Origin: an uncultured Oscillospiraceae bacterium
GTDB taxonomy: Bacteria; Bacillota; Clostridia; Oscillospirales; Acutalibacteraceae
DNA length: 31,574 nt
Assembly: GCA_900543395.1 (NCBI GenBank)
Contig: UQQT01000027.1
Coordinates: forward strand, 1 to 31,574
Reading direction: 5' to 3'
Position 1 is the first letter of the stretch. The number at the start of each line of letters is the position of its first letter. The notes under the pieces are model-generated. The model did not search any database. It had not been told where the DNA came from and worked only from the letters and a program-made list of their open reading frames with translations. Shown here piece after piece: positions 24,343 through 31,195 of this stretch. The translations under genes were made by a program, and so were the position numbers.

Positions 24343-24638
24343 AATAAGCATAACTATACCTACGGCATAGAAATGAAATCTCTATTTGAAAACCATAAAA
24401 GTGCCACGAACAGGCGAGGATTTTTTTAACAGCTTATCCTCGTTCATGCGTGACACTCTATATGTATCCGCTGCTTCTGATGAGCAGCGTTGCGGTCATA
24501 TTAGACCAACACATAAAAAATCCCTCCAAACCTTAAACGGGCTTAGAGGGCTGAGCTATTTTTGTTTGGGCGTGACAGAGCAGCCCACCAAAGCACCGTT
24601 TTTTTTATTTGGTGGGCTGTGCTGCCAAATTTATTGAT
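24343..24638. other. Gene-free spacer with long inverted repeats
   Basis: No supported gene. It holds an imperfect 21-bp inverted repeat at 24401-24456 (15 of 21 paired, inner core CGAGGAT with ATCCTCG) and a perfect 12-bp repeat CAGCCCACCAAA (24581-24592) with TTTGGTGGGCTG (24608-24619). The second encloses a T-rich loop. The spacer separates the recombinase/mazF/sigma block from the cargo genes and could be a junction where cargo was added. Confidence 0.5.
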
Positions 24639-24639
24639 G

Positions 24640-24687
24640 AAAAAAGAGCCGACGAGCTGTGAGGTATCTCACAGGTTCATCGGCTCT
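24640..24687 (-). terminator. Terminator of the BlaI-M56-KTR operon
   Basis: On the minus strand AGAGCCGA with TCGGCTCT and inner CTGTGAG with CTCACAG form a long two-part stem with a GTAT/ATAC loop, followed by TTTTTT. The KTR stop codon (24677-24679) lies within the first arm. Confidence 0.85.
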
Positions 24688-24865
24688 GCGTCTTAGCGTC
24701 TGGCACTTCTGCTGTTGTGATATTCAGTTGCTTTGCATTTATCAAGGTCTGCTTATGGCACTTGGGACAGAACAGGGGAAAATTCTTTAGCTCTGTATCC
24801 TCCCGTATCTGTACTCTTGTTTTGTTGCCGCAGACGGGGCATAGTATAAATTTTTCTTTTTGCAT
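24677..24865 (-). CDS. Cysteine-rich KTR-type small protein
   Basis: A 62-residue protein with two CxxC pairs (LCPVCGNKTR and LFCPKCHKQTLI) that probably bind one zinc ion, followed by NAKQLNIT and a tail ending KTQSR. It matches the cysteine-rich KTR family found in many mobile elements of Firmicutes, usually as a conserved passenger. The function is unknown. The ATG has GGAGG about 11 nt upstream. It lies 38 nt after the M56 gene, and a terminator follows. A decayed second copy of the same family sits at 26667-26741, on the far side of the M56/BlaI pair. Confidence 0.8.
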   Translation of the reverse strand: MQKEKFILCPVCGNKTRVQIREDTELKNFPLFCPKCHKQTLINAKQLNITTAEVPDAKTQSR

Positions 24866-24903
24866 TAGGCATATTTCCTCCGAGTCACAAACGCAAGATT
24901 GCC

Positions 24904-26211
24904 TTAGCTATTGTTGCCAAGGAAAGCTGCAAGTCCCTTTTGCACTTCTGCTGGGTCTTTGACACTATATGTGAAAGAAATCGTTGCGCTTGTTTCAATC
25001 CAAATCTTAGAATAATCGGAAGTGAAACTGATTATGGAGTCCATAGAATTGTCTGCTCGGTAAAATGTAATCTTGTTATTTTCCTCGCTGTCAATCCAAG
25101 AGCCTCTCTTAACTTCTTTCGTGTTGATCTCAATACCTTCAACAAAGGTCAACAGTTCATTGAAATATGCGCTGTCTGTAATGGTTTTGTTCCCGTCGGC
25201 AGTTTTAATTTCGGCGTGCGTTGCAGACGGAGTTGCAATTGCGTTGATTTCAGTAATAGTTTGCTTTGCCGTCGCATACTGCGGACGGTTAGGAATAAGG
25301 CATATTGCAATGACCACAATTAAAATTACCGCCCCTAAACCTGCAAATCCAATTATTTTTTTCGTGTTTGATTTCATAACATTCTTTATCCTTTCTTTGG
25401 GATTTCCCTCGGCAAACGCCATCGGTATGCCAAGTGTGCTTTTTTCAATAGAAAGCTCTAAAAGCGACCGGCTGTATTCTTTGCGAATATCCTCCTTTGA
25501 ATTTCTGATTACGCTTTCATCGCAGGACATTTCCATATCGGTAACGAACAGCTTGAACGCAAGCCACACAAGAGGGTTAAACCAATGCAGGATAAGAACA
25601 ACATATCCTAATATCTTCGCAAGGTTATCACGCCGAGCGAGATGCGTCTGTTCGTGGGCAATTACATATTCCTGTGCGTCAGCCAAATTGCTCGGCAAGT
25701 ATATTTTTGGATTTCGCAATCCAAGCGCAAAGGGCGTGCCGACTACTTGCGAAATATAAATATTATCCCGAAGAAGGACGGCACTCTGTAATTTCTTTTT
25801 GAGTTTGGAATATGAGCGTATGCTATACAGGCAAAACGCACAAACGCCGATGAACCATATAATCTTCCCCCAAAAGGTAAATATCTGATATACATTTGCG
25901 GTAGAATCGAAAACCTCAGTTGCTACAACAGGGTTGATTACGCTGTCTATTGCTTTTATACCCGTTTCCACATAAGGGGTTTCAATATAAAGCATATCCG
26001 TAGAAAGCGGCGTGGTGTTGAACGGCAATATGCTCAAAACGCTTTCAAAGGAAACGGGTACAAGCAGACGGAAAAAGGCAACAAACCATAATGCGTAGGA
26101 GAAAACCTTTGGAGCTTTTTTCAGCAGCAACCGTGCCAACATAATAATTAAGATAGCAAAGCTGCCCGTAATACTCATATTTACAATATCGAGAAATACT
26201 TTGTCGCTCAT
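24904..26211 (-). CDS. M56-family (BlaR1/MecR1-like) membrane metallopeptidase
   Basis: A 435-residue BlaR1-like protein. Membrane spans lie at about 12-32, 38-56, 112-132 and 200-225; the zinc protease motif HEQTH is at 186-190 in VIAHEQTHLARRDN, with the distal glutamate region SCDESVIR after it. A last span (about 286-306) leads to an outer tail of about 125 residues. In BlaR1 this tail is a penicillin-binding sensor with SxxK; here it is short and lacks such a motif, so the signal is different or unknown. A first ATG at 26217 overlaps the blaI-like stop; the ATG at 26211, 6 nt from AGAGGA, is preferred. It should trigger cleavage of the neighbouring repressor. Confidence 0.85.
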   Translation of the reverse strand: MSDKVFLDIVNMSITGSFAILIIMLARLLLKKAPKVFSYALWFVAFFRLLVPVSFESVLSILPFNTTPLSTDMLYIETPYVETGIKAIDSVINPVVATEVFDSTANVYQIFTFWGKIIWFIGVCAFCLYSIRSYSKLKKKLQSAVLLRDNIYISQVVGTPFALGLRNPKIYLPSNLADAQEYVIAHEQTHLARRDNLAKILGYVVLILHWFNPLVWLAFKLFVTDMEMSCDESVIRNSKEDIRKEYSRSLLELSIEKSTLGIPMAFAEGNPKERIKNVMKSNTKKIIGFAGLGAVILIVVIAICLIPNRPQYATAKQTITEINAIATPSATHAEIKTADGNKTITDSAYFNELLTFVEGIEINTKEVKRGSWIDSEENNKITFYRADNSMDSIISFTSDYSKIWIETSATISFTYSVKDPAEVQKGLAAFLGNNS

Positions 26212-26213
26212 AG

Positions 26214-26576
26214 TCATTCCTCTGCATTTTGGTCGATGATTTTCTGTATCTCAGCGATTTCCTGCTTTGAGAGCTTTTTGCGGCGGGTAAACGCCACTAA
26301 GAATTGTGGCAGAGAACCGTTGAATGTTTCTTCCACGAAGCCCTCACTTTGCTTCGTAAACCACTCCTGCTTTGAAAGGACAGAAACGACATTGCCCGAA
26401 TTGTTTTGAAAAATGCCCTTATCACAAAGACGCTTCAGCATCGTATATGTGGTGGATTTCTTCCAAGAGAATTTCTGCTCACAAAGCTGAACCAAGCCTC
26501 CAGAGGAAATAGGCTCATTCTCCCAAATTAAGTTGGCAAACTCCAGTTCCATATCTCCAAGTTTGTAATTTTTCAT
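26214..26576 (-). CDS. BlaI/MecI/CopY-family repressor
   Basis: A 120-residue winged-helix repressor of the BlaI/MecI family: LGDMELEFANLIWENEPISS, then KKSTTYTMLKRLCDKG (recognition helix region), and a C-terminal dimerisation part ending EIQKIIDQNAEE. The upstream frame reaches 26630, but AAGGAGG is 6 nt before the ATG at 26576, which also begins the family's first helix. Its stop overlaps the M56 start region. Two matching operator dyads lie in its promoter, so it is likely autoregulated and released by M56 proteolysis. No beta-lactamase gene is nearby. Confidence 0.88.
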   Translation of the reverse strand: MKNYKLGDMELEFANLIWENEPISSGGLVQLCEQKFSWKKSTTYTMLKRLCDKGIFQNNSGNVVSVLSKQEWFTKQSEGFVEETFNGSLPQFLVAFTRRKKLSKQEIAEIQKIIDQNAEE

Positions 26577-26593
26577 TATAATCCTCCTTGCGG

Positions 26594-26610
26594 GTCTACA
26601 AGCATTAGAC
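26594..26610. promoter_or_regulatory. Operator 1 of the BlaI-type repressor
   Basis: GTCTACAAGCATTAGAC, a GTCTA-N7-TAGAC dyad between the promoter and the ribosome site. It matches the reverse complement of operator 2 at 15 of 17 positions. Confidence 0.75.
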
Positions 26611-26620
26611 CTTTGCTTAT

Positions 26621-26650
26621 AGTCTAACACTTGTAGACCCGTTTTGTCAA
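26621..26650 (-). promoter_or_regulatory. Promoter of the BlaI-M56-KTR operon
   Basis: On the minus strand a perfect TTGACA (26645-26650) and TAGACT (26621-26626) are 18 bp apart. Operator 2 lies across the spacer and -10, and operator 1 downstream, so the site is tightly repressible. Confidence 0.6.
26622..26638. promoter_or_regulatory. Operator 2 of the BlaI-type repressor
   Basis: GTCTAACACTTGTAGAC, the same GTCTA-N7-TAGAC dyad, overlapping the -10 and spacer of the promoter. The centres of the two operators are 28 bp apart. Binding here would block RNA polymerase directly. Confidence 0.75.
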
Positions 26651-26666
26651 GAGGAAAACAAAAAGT

Positions 26667-26741
26667 TCACAAACTCGTTGCCGCCACTACTCTGACAGTA
26701 TTTAACTGCTTTGGGTTTACTAAGGTCTGCTCACAGCAAAA
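26667..26741 (-). pseudogene. Remnant of a second KTR-type gene
   Basis: Translated on the minus strand this gives FCCEQTLVNPKQLN before it drifts and stops at 26667-26669. It parallels the intact KTR protein's FCPKCHKQTLINAKQLN. At the DNA level 26699-26737 matches 24721-24759 at about 30 of 39 positions. No start or first CxxC pair remains. It is in the same orientation as the intact copy, 2 kb away, with the M56/BlaI pair between. Confidence 0.65.
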
Positions 26742-26769
26742 TCACAAATGTTAGGCTGATTGAAAGTGA

Positions 26770-26937
26770 TTACTCGCTCTGGTTGTCCACTGTGTAAACC
26801 ACACAAGCAATCCCGACAATCAGCGAAAAGAGAATTGCACCGCCGAAAGCACTTTCTAATGCTGAGCCGAGAAAAAAGCCGACCACACCTGCAAGTACCA
26901 TTGCAATCAGCGATACGATTGTCCTAAATTTCTTCAT
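26770..26937 (-). CDS. 55-residue two-span membrane protein
   Basis: A short gene with an excellent ribosome site (AGGAGG 8 nt before the ATG at 26937). The protein begins MKKFRTIVSLIAMVLAGVVG, has a glycine-rich hairpin turn (GSALESAFGG) and a second hydrophobic stretch (ILFSLIVGIACVVYTV), ending DNQSE, so it is two membrane spans with little else. It starts 20 nt after the XRE-membrane gene stops and is very likely its operon partner. I do not recognise a family. Small membrane proteins beside such regulators may be their partners or targets, which is inference. Confidence 0.7.
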   Translation of the reverse strand: MKKFRTIVSLIAMVLAGVVGFFLGSALESAFGGAILFSLIVGIACVVYTVDNQSE

Positions 26938-26957
26938 AAATATGTCCTCCTAAAATT

Positions 26958-27944
26958 TCATTTTGATTTCTTCTCAAAGGCATTAGTAATGGCAATGACA
27001 GCAGGAAATATCACTCCTGCAACGACCCAAATTATCCAACTCTGCCCCCAATTATTTGATGACAGACTGTACCCCAAATAAACTGCCGTTGCAATTACCC
27101 AATACGCCGTATAGATAGCTGCTGAAAAGGATGGTCTTTCCTTGTTCTCTTTAGAATATTCGCCCTCCTGCAACAGCTTTTCATAGCTTGCCCATATAAT
27201 ACCCGTCTTGATAAAGCAAATCACGCCTACTCCCGCAATGAGAAATGAAAGTGAAAGCATAATCGTTAGAAACAGGTCGCTATCGGCGTTAATTATCGCT
27301 CCGATAAAAAGAGGAATTAGGGCAGCAATACACAGACAAGTTCCTGCAATGTTATTCTTTGTGTGCAAATCCTTGTATTGCGTTTTGCGCTCTTTTACCA
27401 TTCCACTCACGCCATACTCGGTTTCAAACTTTTCTTTCTCCAAATAGGCAAATGGGGCGGTTTTGCTGCCGCTTGATATAAACATCACGGCGGCTATTGC
27501 TACAAGAATGATAAGAACAATCATTCCGATTCCATTCGCAATATTTTCGTTCAAGACACCTGCCGTACTTTCGCTGATTGCACTCAATATCAAAAGGGCA
27601 ATCGGAGATAAGATACACAAAAAGGCGGCATACGCTATTGTTTTAGCCGTCCGCAGCTTTACGGAAAGAAAAGCGTTTGCTTCCTCCATGGATACACGCC
27701 TTAGTGACGGCGTATCATCGGACGAGTCTATGTGCTCAGCTTCTTCAATTTCGTCTTTCAGTAAATAATCGGTGCTTACTCCGAACAGTTCGGAAAGACG
27801 CAGCATTTTTTCAAGGTCTGGAACAGATTGCGCTCCTTCCCATTTTGAAACAGACTGTCGTGTTACATTCATTTGGTCAGCCAGTTCCTCTTGCGACCAA
27901 CCTGCTTTTTTTCGCAACAGTATAAGTTTATCGGCAAAAATCAT
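26958..27944 (-). CDS. XRE-family regulator fused to membrane domain
   Basis: A 328-residue protein. Residues 1-65 are an XRE helix-turn-helix (LRKKAGWSQEELADQMNVTR, then SVSKWEGAQSVPDLEKML), followed by an acidic linker and six or so hydrophobic segments from about residue 100 to the end. Such regulators are tied to the membrane and probably respond to envelope conditions. The open frame extends to 27989, but AGGAGG is 6 nt before the ATG at 27944, which is chosen. It is followed by a 55-residue membrane protein. DNA targets are unknown. Confidence 0.8.
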   Translation of the reverse strand: MIFADKLILLRKKAGWSQEELADQMNVTRQSVSKWEGAQSVPDLEKMLRLSELFGVSTDYLLKDEIEEAEHIDSSDDTPSLRRVSMEEANAFLSVKLRTAKTIAYAAFLCILSPIALLILSAISESTAGVLNENIANGIGMIVLIILVAIAAVMFISSGSKTAPFAYLEKEKFETEYGVSGMVKERKTQYKDLHTKNNIAGTCLCIAALIPLFIGAIINADSDLFLTIMLSLSFLIAGVGVICFIKTGIIWASYEKLLQEGEYSKENKERPSFSAAIYTAYWVIATAVYLGYSLSSNNWGQSWIIWVVAGVIFPAVIAITNAFEKKSK

Positions 27945-28143
27945 ATTCATCCTCCTGTTGAGTTGATTGTTGTGCTCATATTTTAGCATTTTGCGAAGTT
28001 GCTAACCACCAATCCAGACCATTCAATATGTCAACCGACGGTTGCAGCCGCCAAAAACGCCCTTAGATTTCGGATTTTTGCCGAATATATTGCCGCCTAT
28101 AAATCAAGCAAAAGCCCTCTGGCTGTATTTTATGTATTATTCG

Positions 28144-28725
28144 TTAGGCATTGCAGTACATATCATAAACAACATACCCTGTAATTCCGCTTAGAGCTTT
28201 GGGATACAGTTCTTTGCACATCATACACCGTGGCTCTTTCATCGGGTATCCGCTTGTCGGAAAAATGCCGAAATCGGATGAAGTGCGAAAGCCCAATTTA
28301 TTATAAAAGTGAAAATTACCTTCAACCGTTATTCCCTTATAGCCCTGTTTTCTGACTTCTTCAATCCCCGCTGTCAGCATTGCTGTACCAATGCCTTGCC
28401 GCAAATAATCGGCGTGAACAGCAACGGGCGCAAGCATTACAATTTCAGAATTCTTTGCTGTACCGTGACCGCCTTTCTTTGTCTTTGACAGCGGAAAGTG
28501 AGAGAGCAGAAAGTGACCGACAATCTTGCCGTCAAGCTCTGCAACAAAGGACAGTTCGGGAATGTAATTCTCCGACTCACGGATTTCTTCAACAAGGGCT
28601 ATAACATCCGTTCCGTCGGAATTCTCCGTCCCTTCCTTGAACGAACGCAAAATCAGCGACACAATATCTTTGTAATCACGGTGTGTTTCCTGCCGAATGG
28701 TTATATCATCTCTCATAAATAACAT
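28144..28725 (-). CDS. GNAT-family N-acetyltransferase
   Basis: A 193-residue GNAT acetyltransferase. It has an ITIRQETHRDYKDI start, the LAPVAVHADYLRQGIGTAML acetyl-CoA-binding block (motif A, RQGIGT) near residue 100, and GNFHFYNKLGFR (motif B), close to the YhbS-type subgroup. It would move an acetyl group from acetyl-CoA to an amine; the substrate is unknown. The ATG has AAGGAG 5 nt upstream. A small membrane protein gene ends 9 nt upstream. The C-terminal end is somewhat longer than usual for YhbS-like proteins (cysteine in RCMMCKE). Confidence 0.85.
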   Translation of the reverse strand: MLFMRDDITIRQETHRDYKDIVSLILRSFKEGTENSDGTDVIALVEEIRESENYIPELSFVAELDGKIVGHFLLSHFPLSKTKKGGHGTAKNSEIVMLAPVAVHADYLRQGIGTAMLTAGIEEVRKQGYKGITVEGNFHFYNKLGFRTSSDFGIFPTSGYPMKEPRCMMCKELYPKALSGITGYVVYDMYCNA

Positions 28726-28734
28726 TCTATCTCC

Positions 28735-28941
28735 TTATTGCTTCGATTGTGATTTTGTAATTTTTGCAAACAAATATACCGCCGCCGCAAGAAACAGTAC
28801 GGATAAAGCGCCACCGAAAATTTTACCGACAAGTATAGTGCTTTTCATCGCAAGCATAATGCCAAGAAAAATCACAAAGCCGCAAACAAGCATTACGATG
28901 ACATATCTTAACCACTTCGGTACTTTTGGGTTGTTAATCAA
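28735..28941 (-). CDS. Small two-span membrane protein
   Basis: A 68-residue hypothetical protein with two hydrophobic spans (about 12-32 and 40-60) and a basic end (KITKSQSKQ). The only in-frame start is TTG at 28941, with a stop shortly upstream and no strong ribosome site, so translation may be weak or coupled. It lies between a GyrI-like gene (37 nt upstream) and the acetyltransferase gene (9 nt downstream). No family recognised. Confidence 0.5.
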   Translation of the reverse strand: MINNPKVPKWLRYVIVMLVCGFVIFLGIMLAMKSTILVGKIFGGALSVLFLAAAVYLFAKITKSQSKQ

Positions 28942-28978
28942 GTATCAATTCACAGGAACAATAGCAAATTTATGATAG

Positions 28979-29614
28979 TTACCTTAACCTTTTAATTGGA
29001 TGGCGAATAACGGTTTTCCATTTTTCTGGTGCTACTTTCCGTGCATCTGATAAGTAAATTTCGTGATGCAATCGGCTTTCGGTCATATCATTTTCATAAC
29101 CGTTCTGCGCTATATATTCATCCATTAACGCTACCGTTTGCGGTTCATCGTCAAATGCGCCTATGTGCATTATTTGAACACACAAGCCCTCATCAACGGT
29201 CAGAAATTCCGCCGATGAGCAGTCGAGCTTTTTCTTTTCGGATGCGGTTTCTACCGCCCATTCAAAATCCTTTTGAGTAATAAATTCGGGCAGGCGAATG
29301 ACAGAAATCCAGTTAAATACAGCTTTATCGGCGTAGTCTATACCATCAACATTATCCTGCCACCAAAAGCCCTCCAGCGGAGGAACAACATACTCAAAAA
29401 AGCCCTCGATTTTATGTTCTGTTTTATAGCTCATTTTCAGCGTGTAAGCAACAGCGTATAGGATGCTGATTGCCTGCTGATAAGCGCCGTCAATCTCGTT
29501 AGGATTGCCTTTTCCTCGTACAGCAATGTAGTTAGCCTTCGGAACAGTAACAATCTCTGGTTTGTTCTTCGGCATATAAAATTCTTTGTATTCTTTTTTG
29601 AAATCGAAAGCCAT
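28979..29614 (-). CDS. GyrI-like small-molecule-binding protein
   Basis: A 211-residue stand-alone GyrI-like (SbmC/Rob-type) domain: KANYIAVRGKGNPNEIDGAY at the start, YKTEHKIEGFFEYVVPPLEG in the middle, and LHHEIYLSDARKVAPEKWKT at the end. Family members bind hydrophobic small molecules, and some act as sensors or hydrolases. AAGGAG precedes the ATG. Upstream is a promoter with a dyad shared with the next gene, a WYL regulator, which probably controls it. Its ligand is unknown. Confidence 0.85.
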   Translation of the reverse strand: MAFDFKKEYKEFYMPKNKPEIVTVPKANYIAVRGKGNPNEIDGAYQQAISILYAVAYTLKMSYKTEHKIEGFFEYVVPPLEGFWWQDNVDGIDYADKAVFNWISVIRLPEFITQKDFEWAVETASEKKKLDCSSAEFLTVDEGLCVQIMHIGAFDDEPQTVALMDEYIAQNGYENDMTESRLHHEIYLSDARKVAPEKWKTVIRHPIKRLR

Positions 29615-29658
29615 AATGTTCTCCTTATAAATCTCTATTTATTCTAATTTGTGAGTAG

Positions 29659-29692
29659 ATTGTACCACACTTATACTGACACCCTGTGTCAA
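29659..29692 (-). promoter_or_regulatory. Promoter/operator of the GyrI-like gene
   Basis: On the minus strand TTGACA (29687-29692) is followed 22 bp later by TACAAT (29659-29664), which is preceded by TGG as an extended -10. A perfect dyad TGACACCCTGTGTCA lies at 29677-29691. The spacing is too long for a simple promoter, so an activator or regulator is expected. Confidence 0.6.
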
Positions 29693-30585
29693 GATTTATA
29701 TTTTTCATAGATACTTTTCGCCTGCTTTGCAACGATGTCCTTGAGATGCGCAGGCTCTACAATATCCACCTGTGTTCCGAATGATAACAAATACCCGATT
29801 AACCATTCATCTTCTGGCATTTCAACAGATACGATTAAATCCCCATTTTCTTCTGTGCTTATTTGAGTATTATCAAATTCATCATAAACACGATACGAGA
29901 TTTCTTTGGCAAAGCGCAGTACGATTGTACTATAAACTTGCCCCGACATCTCATCTAATTTTGGAAAAGACTTTTTATCAAAAGTGTCTGCAAGCACTTC
30001 CAATGTTATAATGCGAGTCAGCTTAAAAATGCGATAGTCCTGTTTTTCCGTACAGTACGCTTTCAAATACCACGACATAGATTTATATAACACTTTTAAC
30101 GGTTGGATAATTCTCTCGCTAATCGTTCCATAGGAGTTGGCGTAGGTTATTTTCACGCACCTTTGTTGAATTACTGCCGATTTCAGCAATTCAAATTTTG
30201 TATTATCAGTTCCGTTATTGCCCCATCTGGAAAAATCCACTTCAAGCCAGCTTTCTGAACCGACATTAAATATCGCAGAGAGTTTTTGCAGTATTTGGCT
30301 GTTGTCAATATTGCTTGTGGAATTGATGCTATGCAAGGCTGTTAGAATTTCTCGCTTTTCTTCTTCGGTAAGCACAGCTTTATCCATAACAAAGTCATTC
30401 ATTAAATAAATGCCGCCATTTCGCCCCGCTTCCGCATAAATAGGAATACCTGCGCCGCTTAAAGCATCAATATCTCTATAAATCGTTCTTACAGATACTT
30501 CAAACTTTTCCGCCAGTTCTGAGGCAGTAGCCCGACCTTTATCAAGTAAGTGATATACTATCTTAAACAACCTGCTTTCCTGCAT
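29689..30585 (-). CDS. YafY-type HTH/WYL transcriptional regulator
   Basis: A 298-residue regulator with an N-terminal winged helix (RATASELAEKFEVSVRTIYR, then DIDALSGAGIPIY) and a WYL domain (about residues 140-215, PLKVLYKSMSWYLKAYC), followed by a WCX-like end. WYL proteins sense ligands, often nucleic-acid or nucleotide related. AAAGGAG is 9 nt before the ATG. Its stop lies in the dyad upstream of the GyrI-like gene, and its own promoter has the same layout, so it likely controls both. Confidence 0.9.
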   Translation of the reverse strand: MQESRLFKIVYHLLDKGRATASELAEKFEVSVRTIYRDIDALSGAGIPIYAEAGRNGGIYLMNDFVMDKAVLTEEEKREILTALHSINSTSNIDNSQILQKLSAIFNVGSESWLEVDFSRWGNNGTDNTKFELLKSAVIQQRCVKITYANSYGTISERIIQPLKVLYKSMSWYLKAYCTEKQDYRIFKLTRIITLEVLADTFDKKSFPKLDEMSGQVYSTIVLRFAKEISYRVYDEFDNTQISTEENGDLIVSVEMPEDEWLIGYLLSFGTQVDIVEPAHLKDIVAKQAKSIYEKYKS

Positions 30586-30607
30586 TGTCTAATTCTCCTT
30601 TGATAAT

Positions 30608-30641
30608 AAGATACCATCAAAAACCTGACACGGTATGACAA
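30608..30641 (-). promoter_or_regulatory. Promoter/operator of the WYL regulator gene
   Basis: On the minus strand TTGTCA (30636-30641), then GTGTCAG, then TGG and TATCTT (30608-30613), with 22 bp between the hexamers. This is the same layout as at 29659-29692, which supports autoregulation. Confidence 0.55.
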
Positions 30642-30765
30642 CATTTATTATAATTGATTTGCCGAGCAGTATCAAGTATGCAATTATGAACTTTAATCGC
30701 CTGCTATAAGAGATTTAATTTCCTATCGCAAGAGATTTCAGACCGTTTCATAAGAAGCCTCGTTT

Positions 30766-30795
30766 CTGTAAAATATATATAGTACGATTTTACAG
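30766..30795. promoter_or_regulatory. Inverted repeat upstream of the XRE gene
   Basis: CTGTAAAAT (30766-30774) and ATTTTACAG (30787-30795) form a perfect 9-bp inverted repeat around an AT-rich TATATATAG centre that could contain the -10. It lies 18 nt before the ATG at 30814, a good place for autorepression. Confidence 0.55.
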
Positions 30796-30813
30796 GCACA
30801 AGGTGGTGAGCTT

Positions 30814-31173
30814 ATGGACGAAAGAAATAATGATTTTGACTTCGATTTTACGCCAATCGGTCTGGCTATCAAGAAAGCCAGAACAGCACAGGGTATGACG
30901 AGAGAACAGCTTGCCCATATCGTTGACTACGACCCAAGGCATTTACAGGCGATTGAAAATGAGGGGCAAAAGCCGAGTCTGGAGTTGTTTATTCAGCTTG
31001 TGACGATGTTCAACATTTCGGTTGACGAGTACATATTCCCCAATAAAGAAGTCAATAAAAGTTCCGCCCGCAGACGCTTAGACGCACAGCTCGACAATTT
31101 AGATGATAAAGAACTGTCCATTGTAGAAGCAACCGTCAATGGTTTATGTAAGGCAAAGGAGCCAGAGGATTAA
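30814..31173 (+). CDS. XRE-family helix-turn-helix regulator
   Basis: A 119-residue cytoplasmic regulator with an acidic start, an XRE helix-turn-helix at about residues 15-75 (IKKARTAQGMTREQLAHIVD, RHLQAIENEGQKPSLELF, then NISVDEYIF), and a C-terminal helical tail (LDAQLDNLDDKELSIVEATV). Similar regulators are common in integrative elements of Firmicutes. GGTGGTGAG precedes the ATG, and an inverted repeat in its promoter suggests autorepression. A terminator overlaps its stop. It is the only supported plus-strand gene in the element and converges on the racemase gene. Confidence 0.82.
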   Translation: MDERNNDFDFDFTPIGLAIKKARTAQGMTREQLAHIVDYDPRHLQAIENEGQKPSLELFIQLVTMFNISVDEYIFPNKEVNKSSARRRLDAQLDNLDDKELSIVEATVNGLCKAKEPED

Positions 31174-31189
31174 AACCTCTGGTTTTTTT
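31162..31189 (+). terminator. Terminator of the XRE gene
   Basis: CCAGAGG (31162-31168) and CCTCTGG (31176-31182) form a 7-bp stem with a 7-nt loop holding the stop codon, followed by seven Ts. Confidence 0.85.
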
Positions 31190-31195
31190 GCACAT

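Noticed and set aside
24018..24344. Minus-strand frame overlapping the sigma-like gene, considered as a leader peptide
   Set aside because: It starts with TTG inside a terminator hairpin and has no ribosome site; the overlapping sigma-like frame is clearly the real one.
24386..24637. Plus-strand 83-codon open frame
   Set aside because: No ribosome site, protein unlike any family, and it runs across several inverted repeats.
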